Below are positions 24,945-36,008 of a stretch of 64,000 nucleotides of DNA, piece by piece. The DNA is from Sphingomonas sp. OV641 (GTDB taxonomy: Bacteria > Pseudomonadota > Alphaproteobacteria > Sphingomonadales > Sphingomonadaceae): NCBI RefSeq assembly GCF_900109205.1, contig NZ_FNZB01000002.1, positions 124,001 to 188,000 of the forward strand. Reading direction: 5' to 3'. The notes below the pieces were generated by a model. The model worked only from the letters and a program-made list of their open reading frames with translations. It was not told the origin of the DNA and ran no database searches. Positions within the stretch are counted from its first letter, which is position 1, and every line of letters begins with the position of its first letter. The position numbers were made by a program, and so were the translations under genes.

Positions 24945-26276
24945 TCAGTCGGCGAACAACAGCACGGGCGTCTCGAGCAGCTTCTTCACCGCCTGGACAT
25001 AGCTCGCCGCATCCCAGCCATCGACGACGCGATGATCGCAGCTGATCGACAGGTTCATCAGCTTCGCGCGAACGATGTCGTCGCCCCGGAACACCGGCCG
25101 CTCGACGATCTTGTTCGGCCCGATGATCGCCACCTCCGGCCGGTTGATCACCGGCGTCGTTGCGATGCCGCCCAGCGGGCCGAGCGACGTGACGGTGATC
25201 GTGCCGCCCCCGAGCTCCTCGGGCTTCAACTTCTGCGTGCGCGCGGCCTCCGCCAGCCGCCCGATCTCGCTGGCGAGCTGCCACACATTCTTGTCCTGCG
25301 CGTCGCGGATCACCGGCACGGTCAGCCCGGCATCGGTCTGCGCCGCCATGCCGAGATGCACACGGCCCGATCGCGTCACCACGCCCGCCTCGTCGTCATA
25401 GCGCGCGTTGAGCATCGGAAATTGCGGCAAGGTGCGGCAAATCGCGACGATCAGGAACGGCAGCATGGTGAGCTTCGGCCGCTGCCCGCGATTGTCGTTC
25501 AGGTCCGCGCGCATGTCCTCCAGCGCGGTAACGTCGATCTCGTCGACATAGGTGAAATGCGGAATGTGGCGCTTCGACGCGGCCATGTTCTCGGCGATGC
25601 GGCGGCGCATGCCGATGACACGAACCTGCTCGTCCTCACGGGCGCGGCTGGCGTGGGGGGCGTGATAGCCCTGCCCGCCCGCGTAGCGCAGATAAGCGTC
25701 GAGATCCGCGTGGCGGATGCGGTCGCCCTCGGCGATCTTCACCTGGGCGAGATCGACCCCCAGATCTTTCGCCCGCGCACGGACGGCGGGGGAAGCGAGC
25801 ACTGCCTTCTCCCTCTCCCCGCTTGCGGGGAGAGGGTCGGGGAGAGGGGCAGTGTCGGGCGTAATCGAAGCGCCAACGCCTGCCGCCTCTGACTGCCCCT
25901 CTCCCCTGCCCTCTCTCCCGAGGGGAGAGGGAGTTTCCACCACCTCCTCGACCCCCGGGTTCTCCGCCTCGAACGCCTCGGCCTCATCCTCGCCGCCGAG
26001 CCTCTCCGCGGGGTCAGCCTCAGCCGACACCTCACCCTCGGTCTCGATCACCACCAGCATCGCGCCGATCGCCACCTGGTCGCCAACCTCTCCGGCCAGC
26101 TCCACCACCGTCCCGGACACCGGGGATTCCATTTCGACGGTTGCCTTGTCGGTCATCATGTCGGCGATATTCTGGTCTTCCTCGACCCGGTCGCCGACCT
26201 TGACGTGCCAGCCGACGATTTCCGCCTCGGCAATGCCTTCGCCGATATCCGGCAGCTTGAAGGTAAAACGCGCCAT
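24945..26276 (-). CDS. bkdB: Branched-chain 2-oxoacid dehydrogenase E2 (dihydrolipoyl acyltransferase) with a repeat-encoded linker
   Basis: E2 carries acyl groups on lipoate and passes them to CoA in the branched-chain 2-oxoacid dehydrogenase complex. The 443-residue protein has one lipoyl domain (lipoyl Lys44 in MTDKATVEMESP), an E3/E1-binding domain (about 158-195: LASPAVRARAKDLGVDL ... DRIRHADLDAYL) and the catalytic domain with HRVVDG (His415, Asp419). The linker between the first two contains about 42 residues (115-156) encoded by a palindromic repeat: ETPSPLGREGRGEGQ ... [14 protein letters not shown]. The start ATG 26276 begins the lipoyl domain; upstream codons are repeat sequence. 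It follows the two E1 genes. Confidence 0.93.
   Translation of the reverse strand: MARFTFKLPDIGEGIAEAEIVGWHVKVGDRVEEDQNIADMMTDKATVEMESPVSGTVVELAGEVGDQVAIGAMLVVIETEGEVSAEADPAERLGGEDEAEAFEAENPGVEEVVETPSPLGREGRGEGQSEAAGVGASITPDTAPLPDPLPASGEREKAVLASPAVRARAKDLGVDLAQVKIAEGDRIRHADLDAYLRYAGGQGYHAPHASRAREDEQVRVIGMRRRIAENMAASKRHIPHFTYVDEIDVTALEDMRADLNDNRGQRPKLTMLPFLIVAICRTLPQFPMLNARYDDEAGVVTRSGRVHLGMAAQTDAGLTVPVIRDAQDKNVWQLASEIGRLAEAARTQKLKPEELGGGTITVTSLGPLGGIATTPVINRPEVAIIGPNKIVERPVFRGDDIVRAKLMNLSISCDHRVVDGWDAASYVQAVKKLLETPVLLFAD
25809..25933. repeat. Palindromic repeat, CTCCCTCTCCCC-type, inside bkdB
   Basis: CTCCCTCTCCCCGCTTGCGG (from 25809) pairs with the other end (CTCCCGAGGGGAGAGGGAG, to 25933), and GGGAGAGGGGCAGT pairs with ACTGCCCCTCTCCC. 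It has the same organisation as the intergenic copy at 16798-16904 and encodes residues 115-156 of E2 in frame. Confidence 0.9.
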
Positions 26277-26287
26277 TGTTCTTGTTT

Positions 26288-26359
26288 CCGTTCGTGTCGA
26301 GCGAAGTCGAGACACCGGTCTCGCGAACCCCGTCCCTCGACTTCGCTCGGGACGAACGG
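26288..26359. repeat. Palindromic repeat between bkdA2 and bkdB
   Basis: CCGTTCGT with CGAGCGAAGTCGAG (26288-26311) pairs with CTCGACTTCGCTCG and ACGAACGG (26336-26359), giving a 24-base stem with only two mismatches. It fills most of the 113-base gap between the E1-beta and E2 genes and could affect relative expression. Confidence 0.88.
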
Positions 26360-26389
26360 GGTGGGTGGGCGTTTGCCCCTAGGGAACCA

Positions 26390-27436
26390 TCAGTCCCTGA
26401 GGATCTTCTTCAGCGCCATGCCGATGCGCACGGGGCCGGGAAAATACGCCCATTCCAGGCTGTGCGGATACGGCGTGTCGAAGCCGGTCACGCGCTCGAC
26501 CGGCGCTTCCAGGTGATAGAAGCACCGCTCCTGCACCAATGCCGACAGCTCCGCGCCGAACCCGCCGGTGCGCGTCGCCTCATGGACGATCAGGCAGCGC
26601 CCGGTCTTCTTCACGCTTTCCTCGATCGTCTCGATATCGAGCGGCACGAGCGTGCGCAGGTCGATAATCTCGGCATCGACGCCGGTATCCTCCACGACCT
26701 GGGCGCAGACGTGCACCATCGTGCCATAAGCGAGCATCGTCACCGCCTCGCCCGCGCGCACCACCGCCGCCTTGCCGAGCGGGATCTTGTAATAGCCCGT
26801 CGGCACCTCGCCGGCGGGATGCTTGGACCAGTTGGCCGCCGGGCGATCCCAATGGCCGTTGAACGGCCCGTTGTAGATGCGCTTTGGCTCGAAGAAGATC
26901 ACGGGATCGTTGTCCTCGATGGACGCGATCAGCAGCCCCTTGGCATCATAGGGCGTCGACGGGATCACCGTCTTCAGCCCGGAGACATGGGTGAAGATGC
27001 CCTCGGGCGACTGCGAATGCGTCTGCCCGCCGAAGATGCCACCGCCAAACGGCGATCGCACGGTAATCGGCGCGGTGAACTCCCCATCCGAGCGATAGCG
27101 CAATCGCGCCGCTTCGCTGACCAGCTGGTCAAGCGCCGGATAGATGTAATCGGCGAACTGGATCTCCGGCACCGGGCGCAGGCCGTATGCGCCCATGCCG
27201 ATCGACACGCCGATGATTCCGATCTCGGTAATCGGCGTATCGAACACGCGCGTCTTGCCATATTTCGCCTGCAGCCCGGCGGTGGCGCGGAACACGCCGC
27301 CAAAATAGCCGACATCCTCGCCCATCACCACGACGCCGGGGTCGCGATCCATCATCACGTCCATGGCGGAGTTGATCGCCTGGATCATGTTCATGCGGGC
27401 GGTAGTGGCCTGCTGTTCTTCAATCACGTCGGTCAT
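26390..27436 (-). CDS. bkdA2: Branched-chain 2-oxoacid dehydrogenase E1 beta
   Basis: This 348-residue protein is the beta subunit of the thiamine-diphosphate-dependent E1 heterotetramer that decarboxylates branched 2-oxoacids. MNMIQAINSAMDVMMDRDPG, VMGEDVGYFGGVFRAT, FDTPITEIGIIGVSIGMG and VRSPFGGGIFGGQTHSQS are conserved E1-beta segments, with Glu in GED and TEIGI near the cofactor. I choose ATG 27436 because everything upstream translates a palindromic repeat. Order on the strand is E1 alpha, E1 beta, E2. Confidence 0.95.
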   Translation of the reverse strand: MTDVIEEQQATTARMNMIQAINSAMDVMMDRDPGVVVMGEDVGYFGGVFRATAGLQAKYGKTRVFDTPITEIGIIGVSIGMGAYGLRPVPEIQFADYIYPALDQLVSEAARLRYRSDGEFTAPITVRSPFGGGIFGGQTHSQSPEGIFTHVSGLKTVIPSTPYDAKGLLIASIEDNDPVIFFEPKRIYNGPFNGHWDRPAANWSKHPAGEVPTGYYKIPLGKAAVVRAGEAVTMLAYGTMVHVCAQVVEDTGVDAEIIDLRTLVPLDIETIEESVKKTGRCLIVHEATRTGGFGAELSALVQERCFYHLEAPVERVTGFDTPYPHSLEWAYFPGPVRIGMALKKILRD

Positions 27437-27447
27437 ATGACTTTCCT

Positions 27448-27650
27448 GCCCTCGCCACTCCGAAGGAGGGGAGAGGGATACCGGAGCTTGGCGGCGCAGC
27501 CGCCTAGCGGAGGTTGGGAGAGGGGTGGGCGCCGCCACGCGGCGCGCGAGCCTGCAGCTCGCCCGACCCCTCTCCCAGCTACGACTAGGCAGCGAGCTGC
27601 CAAGTCTGCGCAACCCTCTCCCCTTTCCAGGGGAGAGGGCGAAGCGAGGC
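27448..27650. repeat. Compound palindromic repeat between bkdA1 and bkdA2
   Basis: About 200 bases between the two E1 genes are repeat. The ends carry GGAGGGGAGAGGG and CCCTCTCCCCTTTCCAGGGG motifs of the CTCCCTCTCCCC family, and the middle has GGGAGAGGGGTGGGC facing GACCCCTCTCCC. Small inner palindromes such as GGCGGCGCAGCCGCC also occur. No gene is present. Confidence 0.8.
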
Positions 27651-28934
27651 TCACTTCCGATCCCACGGTCGCCCGCTCTCGGTCTCTTCGTCGATCATCT
27701 GCTGGCGCTGCTCGCGCAAATGCCACGGCATTTCCTCGAACACCCCGTCGAACAAGGTATCGAGCGGCTGATGCAGCCCATGCCCGAGAATGCCGTTCTT
27801 CTCGGCCTCCTTCTGCGCCGCCTTCACCTCGTCGGCGACCTCGCGATCCATCGCCGCCTGCCGCTCCTCGTCCCACTCGCCGATGGTGATCAGGTGATCC
27901 TTCAACCGCCGGATCGGATCGCCCAGCGGCCATGCTGTCGGCTCGCCGGCCGAGCGATATTGCGACGGATCGTCCGATGTGGAGTGTCCCTCGGCGCGAT
28001 AGGTGAAATGCTCGATCAGCGTCGGCCCCTGGTTGGTCCGCGCCCGCTCGGCCGCCCATAAAGTCGCCGCATAGACGGCCAGCGCGTCATTCCCGTCGAC
28101 CCTGAGGCCCGCGATCCCATAGCCGATCGCGCGCGCGGCAAAGGTCGTCGCCTCCGCCCCGGCGAAGCCCGAGAAGCTGGAGATCGCCCATTGGTTGTTG
28201 ACGACGTTGAAGATCACCGGCGCGCGATAGACGGTGGCGAAGGTCAGCGCGGAGTGGAAATCCCCCTCCGCGGTCGAGCCCTCGCCGCACCAGGTTGCCG
28301 CGATCCGCGTGTCGCCCTTCGACGCAGAGGCCATCGCCCAGCCCACCGCCTGCGGATATTGCGTCGTCAGATTGCCCGAGATCGAGAAGAAGCCGAAGCG
28401 CTTCTCCGAATACATGATCGGCAGCTGCTTGCCCTGCAGCTTGTCGCCCGAGTTGGAATAGATCTGGTTCATCATGTCGACCAGCGGGCAGCCGCGCGCG
28501 ATCAGCAGCCCCTGCTGGCGATACGACGGGAAGCACATGTCGTCGGCATCCAGCGCATAGGCCTGCGGCACCGCCACCGCCTCCTCGCCCAGCGACTTCA
28601 TGTAGAAGCTCGTCTTGCCCTGCCGCTGCGCGCGGAACATGCGCTCGTCGAACGCGCGCACCATCGCCATGTGGCGCAGCATGCGGCGCAGCGTGTCGGG
28701 CGAGAGCTTGGGATCCCACGGCCCCACCGCGCGATTGTCGTCGCCGAGCACGCGCACCATCGTATAGGCGAGATCGGTGAATCCGCGCGCATCGGCGGCG
28801 GTATCGGGCCGCGGCGCCGCGCCGGCCGCCGGGATGTCGACATCGGCGAAATCCACCGTGTCGCCGGGGCGGAACTTGGGCTCGGGCACATGCAGCGCGA
28901 GCGGTTTCAGGTTGCTGCGGGCGGCGTCCGCCAT
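27651..28934 (-). CDS. bkdA1: Branched-chain 2-oxoacid dehydrogenase E1 alpha
   Basis: This 427-residue protein is the alpha subunit of the E1 component. The TPP-binding motif is visible as GEGSTAEGDFHSALTFA (217-233) ending in NVVNNQWAIS (243-252), with FPSYRQQGLLIARG and AEGHSTSDDPSQYRS around the phosphorylation-loop region. The long N-terminal extension (about 1-80) is typical of BCKDH rather than pyruvate dehydrogenase E1 alpha. It is the first gene of the bkd operon; the 542 bases upstream contain repeats and any promoter must lie in the first part. Confidence 0.95.
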   Translation of the reverse strand: MADAARSNLKPLALHVPEPKFRPGDTVDFADVDIPAAGAAPRPDTAADARGFTDLAYTMVRVLGDDNRAVGPWDPKLSPDTLRRMLRHMAMVRAFDERMFRAQRQGKTSFYMKSLGEEAVAVPQAYALDADDMCFPSYRQQGLLIARGCPLVDMMNQIYSNSGDKLQGKQLPIMYSEKRFGFFSISGNLTTQYPQAVGWAMASASKGDTRIAATWCGEGSTAEGDFHSALTFATVYRAPVIFNVVNNQWAISSFSGFAGAEATTFAARAIGYGIAGLRVDGNDALAVYAATLWAAERARTNQGPTLIEHFTYRAEGHSTSDDPSQYRSAGEPTAWPLGDPIRRLKDHLITIGEWDEERQAAMDREVADEVKAAQKEAEKNGILGHGLHQPLDTLFDGVFEEMPWHLREQRQQMIDEETESGRPWDRK

Positions 28935-29163
28935 GGTCTCTCCGGTATGATGACGCGTCTTAAACGCGCTAGCGCCATCATCGCTTCGTTGTTATAAAAT
29001 TTCAAGGCGGCGCAACGTAATTTGCACGCAACTATGTTACGGGAGAGCGGCTGATTGCAGAGTTCCGCAGTCACCTCACCAGCTTCGTCACCCCAGCCCT
29101 GTGCCGGTCCAGCCATCCGCAAACCGAACGTGCAGCATAGACCCGGACATCACAATCTACGCC

Positions 29164-29260
29164 TCGTCATCCCGGCCTTGCGCCGGGATCCAAGGTTCCG
29201 CGACACTGAAGCCGATGAGTTCGCGGCACCCTGGATCCCGGCACGGCGGCCGGGATACGT
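29164..29260. repeat. Palindromic repeat, GTCATCCCGG-type
   Basis: CGTCATCCCGGCCTTGCGCC begins at 29164 and the inverted half, GGATCCCGGC...CGGCCGGGATACG, ends near 29260. The internal match CCAAGGTTCCGCG versus CGCGGCACCCTGG is imperfect. Confidence 0.75.
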
Positions 29261-29295
29261 AGCGGGGGAAACGGTAGCGCACGCCGCGCCGCATC

Positions 29296-29393
29296 CGTCA
29301 CCCCGGCCTTGTGCCGGAGTCCAGGGTGCCGCAAATTGGATCGCTAAAAGGTGCGCGGCTCGGTGGATGCCGGGACAAGCCCGGCATGACGAG
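29296..29393. repeat. Palindromic repeat, GTCATCCCGG-type (second copy)
   Basis: CGTCACCCCGGCCTTGTGCC begins at 29296 and GGATGCCGGGACAAGCCCGGCATGACG-like sequence ends at 29393. It is a diverged tandem neighbour of the copy at 29164. Confidence 0.75.
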
Positions 29394-29476
29394 CTGGGTG
29401 CCCTGCCCCTCACGAGTCCCACGATTGACTCCGCTGAGAATAGGAACAAAATAGGAACACATAGCTTAATCGAGTC

Positions 29477-30232
29477 GTGCCCGTGTCATCCCCAGCCATC
29501 ATTGCCGAGCTACGCGAAACGCTCCGCGCCATCGAGGGCGACGGTTATCGCCGGCGTGAGACACTGCCGTTCGGCATCCCCTCGTTCGACCAGCGGATCG
29601 CCGATGGCGGCCTCCGGCTCGATGCGCTGCACGAAATTGCCGCCGGCACCGCGAACCTGGGCGACGATGCCGCCGCCACCCTGTTCATCGCCGGAATCGC
29701 TGCGCGCGCCTGGGGCCCGATACTCTGGGTTGTCCGCCGGCGCGACCTGTTTGCGCCCGGTCTCTACCAGGCCGGCCTCTCGCCCGAGCGCGTCCTCTAT
29801 GCCGAGGCACGCGACGATGCCGAGCTGCTCGCGCTGATGGAGGAGGGGCTGCGCCACCGCGGCCTCGGCGCGGTGATCGGCGAGGTGAAGCGTGCCACCA
29901 TGGGTGCCACCCGTCGTCTCCAGCTCGCCGCGGAGGGCGGGCGCACCATTGCCCTCCTCCTGCGCCGCCACCCGCGCGAGGATGCCGACCCGCTCGGCAC
30001 ACCGTCCGCCGCGCTCACCCGCTGGCGGATCACCTCCGCCCCTTCCGCTCCCTCGCGCCACGGCATGGGCCGGGCGCGCTGGACCGTCGCGCTCGAACGT
30101 CAGCGCGGCGGCGATCCTTTCACCACCTTGATGGAGGCCTGCGATGACACGGGTCGCCTTTCTCTACCTGCCGCACTGGGCGATCGATCGCGTGCGCCGG
30201 GCCGAGCGGCGCCGCGCACCGCCGCGGCCTGA
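29477..30232 (+). CDS. imuA: ImuA, RecA-like mutasome accessory protein
   Basis: ImuA is the SOS-induced accessory protein of the ImuA-ImuB-DnaE2 mutasome, which carries out damage-tolerant, error-prone DNA synthesis. The 251-residue protein has the RecA/SulA-like fold segment: LPFGIPSFDQRIADGGLRLDAL, HEIAAGTANLGDDAAATLFIAG and PILWVVRRRDLFAPGLYQAGL. It lacks a clear Walker A lysine motif, as expected. The start is GTG 29477. Its 3' end overlaps imuB by 89 bases in a different frame, so the two are tightly coupled. Confidence 0.9.
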   Translation: MPVSSPAIIAELRETLRAIEGDGYRRRETLPFGIPSFDQRIADGGLRLDALHEIAAGTANLGDDAAATLFIAGIAARAWGPILWVVRRRDLFAPGLYQAGLSPERVLYAEARDDAELLALMEEGLRHRGLGAVIGEVKRATMGATRRLQLAAEGGRTIALLLRRHPREDADPLGTPSAALTRWRITSAPSAPSRHGMGRARWTVALERQRGGDPFTTLMEACDDTGRLSLPAALGDRSRAPGRAAPRTAAA

Positions 30233-32474
30233 TACCGGCTCCGACTCGGGGTCCCCCCTCGACATCGCCCCGCTCGCCGCCGCCGTGGCGGAGGAGCAGG
30301 TGCTGCAGTGCGACGCGCCCAAGAACACCGGCTGGCGCCCCGGCGCGCGCTGGGCGCGGTCGGACGCGGCTGCGCCGGAACCCCAAGCCGAAAAACCATG
30401 GTCGCAATCGACGCGCGAGGATGTCGCGCGCCGGATCGAGGCGATGCCCGAACACCAGCGTCCGCCAATGCGCGAGATGGGCCGCCGCAGCGAGGCTGCC
30501 GACAATCCCTTCAAGGCCATGCCGCCTGACGAGGGCACGCGCCCGGTGCGCACGACGCTGCCCGTCCGCCCCGATCCCGAGGACGTGCCCAGCAAGCGCT
30601 GGCGCGGCTTCGACGGCCTCGATCCCAATGCCGACGACCGCGCCGCCGCTGCGCTGGCGCGCTGGAATGCGATGCCGTCGGTCCGCTACCCCGGTGAAGG
30701 CCCGCATCCCGACAAATACGCCCGCTGCGGCTCCAACGACGCCGGTGCGCAGGTGCCCGGCGTCGCCGCCTTTTTCGACACCGGCCGCACGCTGGGCGGC
30801 ATGGTCGCGCGGGTGTGCGAACCCCAATCCGTTCGTCCTGAGCCAGTCGAAGGACGTGCCCCAAACGCTGCGCCCCGGGCCCGCACTTCGACAGGCTCAG
30901 TGGGAACGCAGGAAAGGGCCCTCAGCCGCCCTTCAAATTCTCACACAACAAACATTCATAAGCGCGATGTTCGAGAAATTTCGCCCCTCGTCACCGTTCA
31001 CAAGATTTCCAGCCGCATCGAGATCGCCGCTGTCTCACCCGAAGCACAGGCGCTCGGCCTCAGCCCCGGCACCGCGCTGACGCAGGCGCGCGCCGCCGTG
31101 CCCGATCTCGACGTGCGCGACGCCGATCCCGTGGGCGACCGCGCCGATCTCGAACGGCTCGCCACCGCGCTCGCCCGCCGCTGGTGTCCGGTCGTAGCGC
31201 TGTCCGACAGCGATGGCCTGTTCCTCGACATTACCGGCACGTCGCACCTCCATGGCGGCGAGGCGCGGATGGCACGCCGCCTGCTGCGCCTCCTCGCCCG
31301 GCTCGGCATCACCGCGCAGGTGGCGATCGCCGATACTGCCGGCGCCGCCTGGGCCTTTGCCCGCCAGCGCGCGCAGGCGGCGATCATCCCGTCCGGCGCG
31401 CATTGCGCGGCACTTGCCCCGCTATCCGTCGCCGCGCTCCGCCTCGACGATGCCGCGCGCGAGTTGCTCGCCCGGCTCGGCGTCGACACGATCGGTGAGC
31501 TCATGGCGATGCCGCGCGCGCCGCTTGTCCGCCGCTTCGGCAAGGCCATTGCGCAGCGGCTGGACCAGGCGACCGGCGCCGCGCCCGAGCCGCTCACGCC
31601 CGTCATTCCGGCACAACCGATCGCCGTCACCCGCCGCTTCGCCGAACCGATCGCTACGGCGGAAGCGATCGGCCATTGGCTCGCCGGTCTCGTCGACGAT
31701 CTCGCCGCCGAACTGGCAAAGGCGGGAATCGGTGCGCGCGCGCTCGCCTTTGTCGCCGCGCGCGTGGATTCGACGGATCAGGTGATCCGCGTCGGCCTCG
31801 CCCGCGCCAGCCGCGAGCCGGCACATATCCTGCGCCTCATCACCCGCCGCATCGAGGAGGTTGAGGTCGGCTACGGCCTCGACGCGCTGACCCTCTATCT
31901 CGTCCGCGCCGATCCGCTCGGCCCGGAGACGCTCGGGGCGGCACTGGCGGAGAAGCAGGCACCCGATCTCGCCCCGCTGATCGACACGCTCGCCAACCGC
32001 ATCGGACCCGCGCGTATATGGCGCCAGCAGCCGGTCGAAAGCGACGTGCCCGAGCGCTCGGTAGTGCCCCACGCGCCGCTCGACCCGGTGTCGCAGGAGG
32101 CGATGCGACTGAAGCGAGACGACGTGCGCCGGCTCGACACGCGCACGCCCGATCACCCCTGGCATCCCCGCTGGCCCCGCCCCGCGCGCTTGCTGCGCCG
32201 CCCCGAGCCGCTCGATCAGGTGCTCGCCGAGCTACCCGATCGCGCGCCCTATCGCTTCGCATGGCGCGGCCGCCCGCATATCGTGACCCACGCCGACGGG
32301 CCAGAACGCGTCACCGGCGAATGGTGGCGCCGTTCGGGCGAGCGCGACGCGGTACGCGATTACTTCCGGGTCGAGGATGCCGAGGGTCGCCGCTTCTGGC
32401 TGTTCCGCCGTGGCGACGGAGTGCGCGCCGATACGGGCGATCTGAGCTGGTACATCCATGGCACATTCGCGTGA
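30144..32474 (+). CDS. imuB: ImuB, catalytically inactive Y-family polymerase homologue with large insert
   Basis: ImuB is the scaffold of the mutasome, linking DnaE2 to the beta clamp. Residues 1-17 (RVAFLYLPHWAIDRVRR) and about 283-776 form the Y-family body: VTVHKISSRIEIAAV, ALTQARAAVPDLDVRDADP, DGLFLDITGTSHLHGG, then thumb and little-finger regions and the C-terminal SWYIHGTFA. The acidic catalytic residues of active Y polymerases are missing, as in other ImuB proteins. At 776 residues it is far longer than the roughly 500 usual for the family; the excess is about 260 residues between the first strand and VTVHKISSR. Of that, residues 229-255 are encoded by a palindromic repeat and the rest is Pro/Arg/Asp-rich with no domain I recognise. 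Confidence 0.88.
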   Translation: MTRVAFLYLPHWAIDRVRRAERRRAPPRPDTGSDSGSPLDIAPLAAAVAEEQVLQCDAPKNTGWRPGARWARSDAAAPEPQAEKPWSQSTREDVARRIEAMPEHQRPPMREMGRRSEAADNPFKAMPPDEGTRPVRTTLPVRPDPEDVPSKRWRGFDGLDPNADDRAAAALARWNAMPSVRYPGEGPHPDKYARCGSNDAGAQVPGVAAFFDTGRTLGGMVARVCEPQSVRPEPVEGRAPNAAPRARTSTGSVGTQERALSRPSNSHTTNIHKRDVREISPLVTVHKISSRIEIAAVSPEAQALGLSPGTALTQARAAVPDLDVRDADPVGDRADLERLATALARRWCPVVALSDSDGLFLDITGTSHLHGGEARMARRLLRLLARLGITAQVAIADTAGAAWAFARQRAQAAIIPSGAHCAALAPLSVAALRLDDAARELLARLGVDTIGELMAMPRAPLVRRFGKAIAQRLDQATGAAPEPLTPVIPAQPIAVTRRFAEPIATAEAIGHWLAGLVDDLAAELAKAGIGARALAFVAARVDSTDQVIRVGLARASREPAHILRLITRRIEEVEVGYGLDALTLYLVRADPLGPETLGAALAEKQAPDLAPLIDTLANRIGPARIWRQQPVESDVPERSVVPHAPLDPVSQEAMRLKRDDVRRLDTRTPDHPWHPRWPRPARLLRRPEPLDQVLAELPDRAPYRFAWRGRPHIVTHADGPERVTGEWWRRSGERDAVRDYFRVEDAEGRRFWLFRRGDGVRADTGDLSWYIHGTFA
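30830..30908. repeat. Palindromic repeat, CCTGAGC/GTCGAAG-type, inside imuB
   Basis: CGTTCGTCCTGAGCCAGTCG (from 30830) pairs with CACTTCGACAGGCTCAGTGG plus GAACG (to 30908). It is read in frame as VRPEPVEGRA ... ARTSTGSVGTQ; this translation product (RPEPVEG) is a recurrent signature of the repeat wherever it is read in this frame. Confidence 0.88.
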
Positions 32475-32492
32475 TCGGCGTGGAAGCACGCG

Positions 32493-35939
<3,447 letters not shown>

Positions 35940-36008
35940 TCTTGCTGAAACACTCGGCTTAGGTTTGCACCGAGCCGGCGCCGACCGGCAGCACGAAGGA
36001 GAGACCGC

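Larger units (their letters stand above)
28935..29476. other. Repeat-containing divergent intergenic region between bkdA1 and imuA
   Basis: These 542 bases contain no supported gene. The part next to bkdA1 (28935-29040) is comparatively AT-rich (TTGTTATAAAATTTC near 28988) and is the likely bkd promoter region. Two GTCATCCCGG-type repeats follow (29164-29260, 29296-29393). The stretch 29420-29475 (GAATAGGAACAAAATAGGAACACAT) is upstream of imuA: it contains AATAGGAACA twice and may hold the SOS-type promoter, but I do not see a clear LexA box. Confidence 0.6.

Noticed and set aside
27437..27613. 59-codon extension of E1 beta
   Set aside because: It translates the palindromic repeat at 27448-27650; the conserved protein starts at ATG 27436. 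This contrasts with the true in-frame inserts, where conserved sequence lies on both sides.
29420..29476. LexA box upstream of imuA
   Set aside because: imuA operons are usually SOS-controlled and GAAC/GTTC-type motifs are expected, but no clear GTTC-N7-GTTC or GAAC-N7-GAAC site is visible; only AATAGGAACA appears twice.
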